From positions 146,467-210,466 of the forward strand of contig CANMIH010000006.1 in assembly GCA_947497905.1 (NCBI GenBank): a stretch of 64,000 nucleotides of DNA. Reading direction: 5' to 3'. Source of the DNA: an uncultured Pelagimonas sp. Its GTDB lineage: Bacteria > Pseudomonadota > Alphaproteobacteria > Rhodobacterales > Rhodobacteraceae. The notes beneath the pieces were generated by a model that did no database searches, was not told where the DNA came from, and saw only the letters and a list, made by a program, of their open reading frames with translations. Shown here piece after piece: positions 9,466 to 16,421 of this stretch; position 1 is the first letter of the stretch; each line of letters begins with the position of its first letter. A program made the translations under genes and the position numbers.

Positions 9466-10902
9466 ATGTCTGCTGCGCTTCCAAACGAGCCGACTTTTCG
9501 TGAATCCGTTGATTTGATGTACAATCGCGCTGTGGCGCTGATGGATCTTCCGCCCGGACTTGAGGAGAAGATCCGCGTTTGTAACGCGACATATACCGTT
9601 CGGTTCGGTGTTCGCCTGCGTGGTCAGATCCAGACCTTTGTAGGATATCGTTCGGTACACTCTGAACATATGGAGCCGGTCAAAGGCGGGATCCGCTTTG
9701 CTTCGGCCGTGAACCAGGATGAGGTTGAGGCGCTTGCGGCGCTGATGACTTACAAATGTGCCCTTGTTGAAGCCCCATTTGGGGGATCGAAGGGCGGGCT
9801 CTGTATTGATCCGCGTCAGTATGACGAGCATGAAATGGAAATGATCACCCGTCGATTTGCCTATGAGCTGTCGAAACGTGACCTGATCCATCCGGCCCAG
9901 AACGTGCCTGCCCCGGATATGGGCACCGGTGAACGGGAAATGGCGTGGATTGCGGACCAATATGCCCGCATGAACACCACAGACATCAATGCGCGCGCCT
10001 GTGTTACCGGCAAACCGTTGAACGCGGGCGGTATCGCGGGCCGTGTTGAAGCCACGGGTCGCGGTGTCCAATATGCGCTGCGTGAATTCTTCCGCCATGA
10101 GGAAGACAAGGCCGCTGCGGGTTTGACCGGGACGCTTGATGGCAAACGTGTCATTGTGCAGGGGCTCGGCAACGTGGGCTATCACGCGGCCAAATTCCTG
10201 CAGAACGAAGATGGCGCGATTATCACCGGGATCATCGAACATGATGGCGCGTTGTTTAGCCCGGACGGGTTGGATGTCGAAGCTGTGCGCGAATGGATCG
10301 TCAAACATGGCGGTGTTTCGGGGTATCCGGCGGCCAACCATGTCTCTGATGGGGCAACCGTGATGGAAGAGGATTGTGACATCCTGATCCCTGCGGCACT
10401 GGAGGGGGTCATTAACCTTTCAAATGCGGATCGCATCAAAGCCAACCTGATTATTGAGGCCGCCAACGGCCCTGTGACAGCGGGTGCAGATGATATCCTG
10501 CGTGAAAAAGGTGTTGTGATCATTCCTGACATGTATGCCAACGCTGGCGGTGTGACGGTGTCCTACTTCGAATGGGTCAAAAACTTGTCGCATATCCGTT
10601 TTGGCCGCATGCAGCGTCGTCAGGAAGAGGCGCGTCATGAGCTTGTGCTGACCGAGCTGGAGCGCCTTGACGAGGCAATGGGTGACAAGTGGAATCTCGA
10701 CGCGCGCTTTAAGGATCGCTATCTGCGCGGCGCAGATGAGCTTGAATTGGTGCGGTCGGGTTTGGACGACACCATGCGCATTGCTTACCAGTCGATGCGT
10801 GAAGTGTGGCACAACCGTGACGACGTTACGGACCTCCGGACCGCTGCTTACATCGTTGCAATCGATAAAGTGGCCAAAAGCTATCGGGCCAAAGGCCTGT
10901 AA
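9466..10902 (+). CDS. Glu/Leu/Phe/Val-family dehydrogenase, probably glutamate dehydrogenase
   Basis: Cytosolic NAD(P)-dependent amino-acid dehydrogenase of 478 aa, probably interconverting glutamate and 2-oxoglutarate plus ammonia. The substrate domain contains EPVKGGIRFA, the catalytic-lysine motif APFGGSKGG and PAQNVPAPDMGTGEREMAW; the Rossmann domain has VIVQGLGNVGYHAA, and IIEAANGPVTAGAD and YANAGGVTVSYFEWVKN follow. The ATG at 9466 has AGAGG 5 bases upstream. An in-frame GTG at 9418, with AGAGGAG at good distance, would add 16 residues of no obvious family similarity. Leucine or phenylalanine as substrate cannot be excluded from sequence. A strong terminator ends the unit, so it is separate from the Tad-like genes on either side. 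Confidence 0.9.
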   Translation: MSAALPNEPTFRESVDLMYNRAVALMDLPPGLEEKIRVCNATYTVRFGVRLRGQIQTFVGYRSVHSEHMEPVKGGIRFASAVNQDEVEALAALMTYKCALVEAPFGGSKGGLCIDPRQYDEHEMEMITRRFAYELSKRDLIHPAQNVPAPDMGTGEREMAWIADQYARMNTTDINARACVTGKPLNAGGIAGRVEATGRGVQYALREFFRHEEDKAAAGLTGTLDGKRVIVQGLGNVGYHAAKFLQNEDGAIITGIIEHDGALFSPDGLDVEAVREWIVKHGGVSGYPAANHVSDGATVMEEDCDILIPAALEGVINLSNADRIKANLIIEAANGPVTAGADDILREKGVVIIPDMYANAGGVTVSYFEWVKNLSHIRFGRMQRRQEEARHELVLTELERLDEAMGDKWNLDARFKDRYLRGADELELVRSGLDDTMRIAYQSMREVWHNRDDVTDLRTAAYIVAIDKVAKSYRAKGL

Positions 10903-10928
10903 AAACAGGCGTTTGATGCCTATTGAGA

Positions 10929-10962
10929 GACTTAGTCGACAATTGTCGGCTAAGTCCTTTTT
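10929..10962 (+). terminator. Rho-independent terminator of the dehydrogenase gene
   Basis: Long near-perfect hairpin: GACTTAG-T-CGACAA pairs with TTGTCG-G-CTAAGTC, then CTTTTTC. It lies 27 bases past the stop codon. Confidence 0.85.
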
Positions 10963-11378
10963 CTTGCCACATTTCGGACTCAGTTGTTAACCGATCTGGT
11001 AAGTATTGTCGTTCCTCAGTGGTGTGCTCTGTGCCGCCATGGTGAATGAGGAATGAAAATATGTGGGTGTCTGGCCGAGGTGTGCCGGGCTTCTTTGACA
11101 AAGAAGGCGGTAAAATAGCGACGCGCGACATGCGGCACAAAGAGGCCGCTTCGCAAGGATTCGCAGCCTCCCTTCCTTCCTCTCTTTCTTCTCTCCATTT
11201 CAAGATTGAACCTCTGGCACGTTTGATGGCCGGTCGTGTTTTAGCCCGAAAACCAAAGGGCTGGCACACAATGAAACCCGACATTAACCAATTTCGCGCC
11301 GCATTCTCGGCCAACTTCGATCCTAACACTTTGGTCAACCCGCGGAAGAACTGCGCGGTTTTGAAAGGAGAGAACGCC
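10963..11378 (+). promoter_or_regulatory. Long leader region upstream of TadG triad B
   Basis: This 416-bp stretch before the second TadG gene contains no recognised gene. It holds a CTTCTTT/AAAGAAG hairpin with a 3-base loop (11090-11106), a 30-base pure pyrimidine tract (11167-11196), and a possible 21-codon reading frame (11053-11118) with GAGGA close to its ATG. The TadG frame stays open through this region back to 11046, but without a ribosome site before 11379. No clear sigma-70 promoter was seen. Confidence 0.45.
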
Positions 11379-13136
11379 ATGATCGACATACGTGCGAACA
11401 TCACACGTTTCTCAGACGATGACTCTGGCAACGTCACCATATTCTCTGTGTTTATGGTGGTGTTGATTTTGGCCATCACGGGGGCCTCCGTGGATATCAT
11501 GCGTTTTGAGGCGGTCCGCGCCAAAATGCAGAGCACGATGGACCGCGCCGTGTTGGCCGCGGCGGATCTGGATCAGGAGCAAGACCCACAGGCGGTGGTT
11601 ATCGACTATATGACCAAAGCTGGCATTGAAGATGTCCTCGGGTCCGTTACCGTCGATCAAGGCTTGAACTATCGGACTGTGACCGCGCAAGGGACAACGG
11701 ATCTCAACACCATCTTCCTGCACATGTCCGGGATGGACACGCTAACGGCACCGGCTTTGTCATCGGCGGAAGAGAAGATTTCGAACGTTGAAATCTCGGT
11801 GGTTCTCGACGTGTCGGGATCGATGGGCGGAAGCCGGATCGAAAACATGCGCGCGGCTGCGGCCGAGTTTATCGATACGGTTATTCAGGACACGGGCGAA
11901 GGCAGCGGCCTGACCACGGTTTCCTTGGTGCCCTATAATGCGACAGTGAATCTTGGAGATACGGTCTCAGAATACTTCACCCTCACCAGCCTGTTTGGTT
12001 CTGACCCAAATGGAAATCAGAACAATGGCTGGGGCAATGGTGACCAAGACGCACCAGGCGGCTCTCTGTGTCACAACAATGCAGAAAACTATGATGAAGG
12101 GCAGGCCAGCGCATCGTGCACGAGCGATACCGCAACACCCCCTCCTGCTGCGTATTCAAGCTGTGTTTCTTTCGAAGCAAGTGACTTTAAATCGGTGTCT
12201 ATCTCACCGGATCAAATGTTGACGCGTTTGGGTCACTTCGATCGTTACTCGACAAATACCTCCTCTACCTCCATCGCAAGCCCTTGGTGTAAGACTGGCA
12301 ACACGAGTGCGATTATGGTGCATAGCGCGGACCGCACGGCATTGAAGGCGCATATCAATTCGCTGAATGCTGGCGGCAACACCGCGATTGATCTCGGGAT
12401 GAAGTGGGGCGTGGCTTTGCTCGACTCCGCGACACGACCTGCTGTGGCGCAAATGGCAACAGATGGCCATGTTCCGACCGAGGCATCTTCGCGTCCTGCG
12501 GCGTATGATGATCCAGAAGCGATCAAGTTCGTTGTGGTGATGACTGATGGTGAGAACACAACGCAGTATGATCTGAAATCCAAGTATAAGTACGGATGGT
12601 CCAGCATTTGGGTTGATGACCGCGGTACCTCGAGCAAGAGCGATGACCGCTACTCTGTTCGCGTCGTTGACAACAAAGGCGACACCAATGACCTGTACTA
12701 TTGGGTGCGCTATGATGGGTACAGCCATTCTTACAAGTACCGCAGTCAGCCAGACGGTGGATCGAATGCGGTTCCAATGTACAATGCCGAACTGTTTTCC
12801 CGTTTCGGGACCCGAGCGGCAGCGCAGAAGTTCTTCGTCACGCCTTACTATGATGGCTACGTATCATACGACGAGTATTATGATTTGTACTATGCTTCGC
12901 AGGCTACGGTCGACGGAAACATGGCCGATGATCGCCTAGACGATATCTGCTCGGCTGCCAAAGAAGAGGGGATTGTGGTCTTCACAATCGGGTTTGAGGC
13001 GCCAACGCGGGGACAGCAAGCGATGAAAAGCTGCGCGTCGTCAGAAGCCCACTACTTCGATGTTGATGGTGTCGAGATCACCGAGACTTTCCACGCCATC
13101 GCCCGCCAAATCAATAGCCTGAGGTTGATCCAATGA
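11379..13136 (+). CDS. TadG-like protein with von Willebrand factor A domain (triad B, gene 1)
   Basis: A 585-aa paralogue of the 7490-9109 product. The ATG at 11379 follows AAAGGAG with ideal spacing; the open frame extends upstream to 11046 but lacks ribosome sites and similarity. The N-terminal TadG segment (TRFSDDDSGNVTIFS plus one helix to about residue 36) is followed by a von Willebrand A domain with DVSGSMGGSR, NTAIDLGMKWGVALL and VVMTDGENTTQYDL. Compared with triad A it carries an extra, Asn/Gly/Asp-rich and Cys-containing block of about 45 residues (about 200-260) inserted in the A domain. The C-terminal third is very similar between the two. Four-base overlap (ATGA) with the next gene. 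Confidence 0.87.
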   Translation: MIDIRANITRFSDDDSGNVTIFSVFMVVLILAITGASVDIMRFEAVRAKMQSTMDRAVLAAADLDQEQDPQAVVIDYMTKAGIEDVLGSVTVDQGLNYRTVTAQGTTDLNTIFLHMSGMDTLTAPALSSAEEKISNVEISVVLDVSGSMGGSRIENMRAAAAEFIDTVIQDTGEGSGLTTVSLVPYNATVNLGDTVSEYFTLTSLFGSDPNGNQNNGWGNGDQDAPGGSLCHNNAENYDEGQASASCTSDTATPPPAAYSSCVSFEASDFKSVSISPDQMLTRLGHFDRYSTNTSSTSIASPWCKTGNTSAIMVHSADRTALKAHINSLNAGGNTAIDLGMKWGVALLDSATRPAVAQMATDGHVPTEASSRPAAYDDPEAIKFVVVMTDGENTTQYDLKSKYKYGWSSIWVDDRGTSSKSDDRYSVRVVDNKGDTNDLYYWVRYDGYSHSYKYRSQPDGGSNAVPMYNAELFSRFGTRAAAQKFFVTPYYDGYVSYDEYYDLYYASQATVDGNMADDRLDDICSAAKEEGIVVFTIGFEAPTRGQQAMKSCASSEAHYFDVDGVEITETFHAIARQINSLRLIQ

Positions 13137-13669
13137 TGTCTCGTTTCACGCGTATTGCCTCCCGCTTTCGCAAGAGCGATGACGGGAACGCCACAGTCGA
13201 ATTTGCAGTCTTCTTTACGGTCTTCTTCATCATTCTCGCGACTGGGGTTGAGATCGCTTATATGAACATGCGTCATACCATGCTGGAACGTGGTGTTGAT
13301 CTGGTGACCCGCGAAATCCGTCTGGCGACGGGCCATATCCCCGGGTATGCCGAAGTGCGCACCAAGATCTGTGACGCCGCTGCGGTTGTGAGTGACTGTG
13401 AGGACAACTTGCGGCTGGAAATGGTGCAGGTGGATCCGATGAGCTTTGTTGCGCCACCCTCCTCTGCCGATTGTCAGAACGCCGTGGAAGAACCGCGCCC
13501 GGTGCGGAGTTTTGTCCATGGCCAGGCCAACCAGTTGATGCTGATCCGGGCCTGTTTGAAGTTCAAGCCGATGATGCCGACCACGGCCCTTGGCAAAGAG
13601 CTTTTGAAAGATGAAGAGGGCTACGCGCAGCTCATTGTGACGTCCGCCTTTGTTCAGGAACCGAGGTAA
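13133..13669 (+). CDS. TadE-like membrane-anchored protein (triad B, gene 2)
   Basis: A 178-aa protein with the TadE signature DDGNATVEFA (16-25) and a single helix (about 24-42). It is the counterpart of the 6960-7493 product: both have RHT-LER near residue 48 and a C-terminal half ending in an FV-EP motif. Two tandem ATG codons overlap the TadG stop; translation probably couples through ATGATG. The conserved Glu of the signature (E23) is present here, whereas in the triad A partner the position reads Pro (VVPF), a difference that could affect processing or assembly. Function inferred only from the family. Confidence 0.85.
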   Translation: MMSRFTRIASRFRKSDDGNATVEFAVFFTVFFIILATGVEIAYMNMRHTMLERGVDLVTREIRLATGHIPGYAEVRTKICDAAAVVSDCEDNLRLEMVQVDPMSFVAPPSSADCQNAVEEPRPVRSFVHGQANQLMLIRACLKFKPMMPTTALGKELLKDEEGYAQLIVTSAFVQEPR

Positions 13670-13674
13670 CAGCG

Positions 13675-14229
13675 ATGATGAAGAACCTTATCACCCGCCT
13701 CCGCCAGTTTGGTCGTGATGAAACCGGCAATGTCGCGATTGAATCCGTGATTTTCATGCCGCTGATCTTGTCCATCATGGCCGCGACCTTTTCGTTCCAC
13801 GATGCGTTTCGACACAAGAGCCTGAACATCAAGGCCGCCTATACAATTTCTGATGCGATCTCGCGCCAGACGGACCCGATCAACAACGCCTATCTTGATG
13901 GGATGGTGGAGCTGATGGAGTTTCTTACTCGGTCGGCTGGGCCCTATTCCCTACGGGTCAGCCTTGTGCGCTGGAACAACAAGAAATCGAAGTACATTGT
14001 TGAGTGGTCAAAAACACGGGGTGATTTCAACCGCTACAAGACACGCGATCTGGCTGCGATCGAAGGCCAGCTGCCCACATTGCTGCACAATGAGCGGGTG
14101 ATCGTGGTTGAGACATCCACCGACTATGTGCCGCCGATGACGGTGCCAGGGTTGCCGGCGCAAGAGTTCTACAACTTTGGGTTCACGCGGCCTCGCTTTG
14201 CTCCAAAAATCGTCTGGAGCGAGAACTAG
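13675..14229 (+). CDS. TadE-like membrane-anchored protein (triad B, gene 3)
   Basis: A 184-aa TadE-like protein with DETGNVAIE (15-23), one helix (about 24-42) and an extracytoplasmic remainder. It is the paralogue of 6412-6948: both share IS-x-QT-PI-(N/D) after the helix and end FTRPRFAP. It starts 5 bases after the preceding stop and is the last gene of triad B. Gene order TadG-TadE-TadE is identical in both triads, which is best explained by duplication of the whole unit. Confidence 0.85.
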   Translation: MMKNLITRLRQFGRDETGNVAIESVIFMPLILSIMAATFSFHDAFRHKSLNIKAAYTISDAISRQTDPINNAYLDGMVELMEFLTRSAGPYSLRVSLVRWNNKKSKYIVEWSKTRGDFNRYKTRDLAAIEGQLPTLLHNERVIVVETSTDYVPPMTVPGLPAQEFYNFGFTRPRFAPKIVWSEN

Positions 14230-14333
14230 GGCGCAGTCGGGCAAAGTCGCCAAACGTCACAAAGTGTCGCTAGCGGACATGCCTTTGTCGAAAACTCCCA
14301 TGTTTGTCGAGCCAAGGCATTGATACTCCACAG

Positions 14334-14360
14334 CAGGGCCGGTTTACTGGCCCTGTTTTC
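14334..14360 (+). terminator. Terminator-like hairpin between Tad triad B and sarcosine oxidase genes
   Basis: CAGGGCC / GGCCCTG with an 8-base loop followed by TTTTC. It stands 105 bases after the TadE stop and only 15 bases before the soxB start. It may end the Tad transcript or act as a leader element for the sox genes; the nearness to soxB makes both possible. Confidence 0.6.
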
Positions 14361-14375
14361 AGATGGAGTGGCAGA

Positions 14376-15629
14376 ATGCGGTTTTCGGGCCTCAAGGTTC
14401 TCGCGCAGGGTTTGACTGGCAACAAAGGCTGGAAACCCCATTGGCGCGATCCGGCGCCTAAGGCGGAATATGATATCATCATCATTGGCGGTGGTGGTCA
14501 CGGGTTGTCGACCGCCTATTATCTGGCCAAGGAACACGGTCTGACCAACATTGCGGTGTTGGAAAAAGGCTATATCGGTGGCGGCAACGTGGGCCGTAAC
14601 ACCACAATTGTACGGGCAAATTACGCGCTGCCCGGCAATTCGGAATTCTACAGTCATTCGTTAAAGCTTTGGGAAGGTCTGGAAGAAGATCTGAACTTTA
14701 ACGTGATGCATTCACAGCGGGGCATCATCAATCTGTTCCATTCGGATGGTCAGCGCGATGCCTTTGTGCGGCGCGGCAATGCGATGGTGAATCAGGGTGA
14801 TGACGCGATCCTTCTGGACCGCGACGGGGTGCGCAAGATGCTGCCCTATATCAGTTTTGATAATCCACGCTTCCCTGTCTATGGCGGATTGTACCACCCG
14901 CGCGGTGGCACGGCACGTCATGATGCGGTGGCCTGGGGCTATGCCCGAGGGGCGGACCAACGTGGTGTGGATCTGATCCAGAACTGTGAAGTCACTGGCA
15001 TTGATATTGAAAATGGTCAGGTCACCGGGGTTCAAACCTCACGCGGCGCGATCCGAGCTAAGAAAGTGGGCATTGTTGTCGCCGGTCGGTCGAGCCAGGT
15101 GGCGGCCATGGCGGGCATGCGCCTGCCTATCGAAAGCCATGTGCTTCAGGCCTTTGTGACCGAGGGGCTGAAACCCTGCATCGATCATGTCGTGTCTTTT
15201 GGCATGGGGCATTTCTATATCAGCCAGTCGGACAAAGGCGGTCTGGTCTTTGGCGGTGATCTTGATTTCTACGCCTCTTATGCGGCGCGGGGTAATCTGC
15301 CGATGAAAGAACACGTGATGGAAGCGGGCATGGCGCTGATGCCGATGATCGGCAAAGCCAAGGTGCTGCGCAGCTGGGGTGGCATTATGGACATGTCGCC
15401 GGATGGGTCTCCGATCATCGATAAAACCCATATCGATGGCCTCTATCTGAACTGCGGCTGGTGCTACGGCGGCTTCAAGGCGGTGCCGGGATCGGGACAC
15501 ACCTTTGCCCACCTGATGGCAACCGGCAACATGCATGAGAACGCATCGGGCTTCCGTCTGGATCGCTTTGCGACCGGACGTGGGTTGATGGACGAAGAAG
15601 GAACGGGGTCACAACACAACTTACACTAG
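14376..15629 (+). CDS. soxB: Sarcosine oxidase beta subunit
   Basis: Flavoprotein subunit (417 aa) of heterotetrameric sarcosine oxidase, which demethylates sarcosine to glycine in the cytosol, giving formaldehyde or methylene-THF and H2O2. The FAD-binding motif GGGGHGLSTAYYL begins at about residue 38; later motifs ESHVLQAFVTEGLKP, SWGGIMDMSPDGSPI and NCGWCYGGFKAVPGSG are typical for the family. GGAG precedes the chosen ATG; an upstream in-frame start at 14304 would add 24 residues lying across the hairpin. First gene of soxB-orf-soxD-soxA-soxG-orf. Confidence 0.95.
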   Translation: MRFSGLKVLAQGLTGNKGWKPHWRDPAPKAEYDIIIIGGGGHGLSTAYYLAKEHGLTNIAVLEKGYIGGGNVGRNTTIVRANYALPGNSEFYSHSLKLWEGLEEDLNFNVMHSQRGIINLFHSDGQRDAFVRRGNAMVNQGDDAILLDRDGVRKMLPYISFDNPRFPVYGGLYHPRGGTARHDAVAWGYARGADQRGVDLIQNCEVTGIDIENGQVTGVQTSRGAIRAKKVGIVVAGRSSQVAAMAGMRLPIESHVLQAFVTEGLKPCIDHVVSFGMGHFYISQSDKGGLVFGGDLDFYASYAARGNLPMKEHVMEAGMALMPMIGKAKVLRSWGGIMDMSPDGSPIIDKTHIDGLYLNCGWCYGGFKAVPGSGHTFAHLMATGNMHENASGFRLDRFATGRGLMDEEGTGSQHNLH

Positions 15630-15640
15630 GAGTTTGAGAG

Positions 15641-16144
15641 ATGATGGGACGTGTCGCTGCTGCAATCGCCGCTGTTTTACTGGGCCAGCTTGGACCAAAG
15701 ATAGCGCAGGCCGGAGAAATCTGGCCGGGCTGTTACGAACGGGTTTATTCCGACGCCCATCTCGCAAAGCATCCCAAACAGGTGGTCAAAGTGATCCGCC
15801 TTCAAGTGGGGGAATGGCTGAGCGACACGGACCGCGCGGGCAAGATGCAGGTGATCCCGGCCAATCAGGGCCATGTGCGGGGCACCGGTCTGGCGGGGCA
15901 GTTTCTCTCTCAATTTCTCTTGTGTAGCCAACGTGGCGATACCCCGGTGTGTCAGGTCGAGTGTGATGGTGGATCGCTTGAACTGACCAAACAAGACAAC
16001 ACCAGTCTGACCTTTAGAACGCGATATCTGATGGTCGGCGACAACGAAGAATGCGGCGGTGTGATGGATCTGGCTGAGGTCCAAAACCAATGGGTGAAAT
16101 ACCGCCTGAACCGTGTGCAGGCTTCGGCCTGTGACGGGATGTGA
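15641..16144 (+). CDS. Exported protein of unknown function inside the sarcosine oxidase operon
   Basis: A 167-aa protein with a clear signal peptide (residues 1-24, cleavage near AQAGE) and a mature part with at least five cysteines (CYER, LLCSQ, VCQVEC, EECGG, ACDGM), suggesting disulfides in the periplasm. No domain was recognised. AGGAG lies upstream of the tandem ATGATG start, and the spacing (11 bases to soxB, 10 to soxD) places it firmly in the operon. An exported product is out of place among cytosolic oxidase subunits. Confidence 0.8.
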   Translation: MMGRVAAAIAAVLLGQLGPKIAQAGEIWPGCYERVYSDAHLAKHPKQVVKVIRLQVGEWLSDTDRAGKMQVIPANQGHVRGTGLAGQFLSQFLLCSQRGDTPVCQVECDGGSLELTKQDNTSLTFRTRYLMVGDNEECGGVMDLAEVQNQWVKYRLNRVQASACDGM

Positions 16145-16154
16145 GGAGCAAGGC

Positions 16155-16421
16155 ATGAGACTACCCTGTCCGATCTGCGGTGAGCGGGACCGGCGCGAGT
16201 TCTACTACCAGGGTGCGGCAACACTTGCGCACCGCCCAAGCCCCGATGCCGGGGGTGAGGCGTGGAACGATTATGTGCATCTGCGCGACAATCCTGCGGG
16301 CGAAACACGCGATCTGTGGTTTCACGAAGCTGGATGTGGCGCCTGGTTGGTGGTGACACGCGATACCGTGACCCACGAGATCAAAGGCGCTGAACTGCTG
16401 GAGCGTGCCAATGCGGATTGA
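16155..16421 (+). CDS. soxD: Sarcosine oxidase delta subunit
   Basis: Small 88-aa subunit with the N-terminal zinc-binding motif CPICGERDRREF and a later HEAGCGAWLVVTRDT, as in SoxD of heterotetrameric sarcosine oxidase. GAGGAG precedes the ATG at 16155. The 3' end overlaps the soxA start by 11 bases, indicating translational coupling. Not related to the sulfur-oxidation cytochrome also called SoxD at 44343-45395. Confidence 0.95.
   Translation: MRLPCPICGERDRREFYYQGAATLAHRPSPDAGGEAWNDYVHLRDNPAGETRDLWFHEAGCGAWLVVTRDTVTHEIKGAELLERANAD

Noticed and set aside
9343-10341. A 332-codon frame antisense to the dehydrogenase gene
   Set aside because: Shadow of the coding strand, composition rich in Arg and His, no domain.
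10826-11536. A 236-codon minus-strand frame across the gap before TadG copy B
   Set aside because: It spans the dehydrogenase 3' end, its terminator and the TadG start; no ribosome site. The HHGGTEHT string looks striking but is not enough evidence.
14230-14375. Possible glycine or SAM riboswitch before sarcosine oxidase soxB
   Set aside because: The gap is too short and shows only a single hairpin near the start codon.
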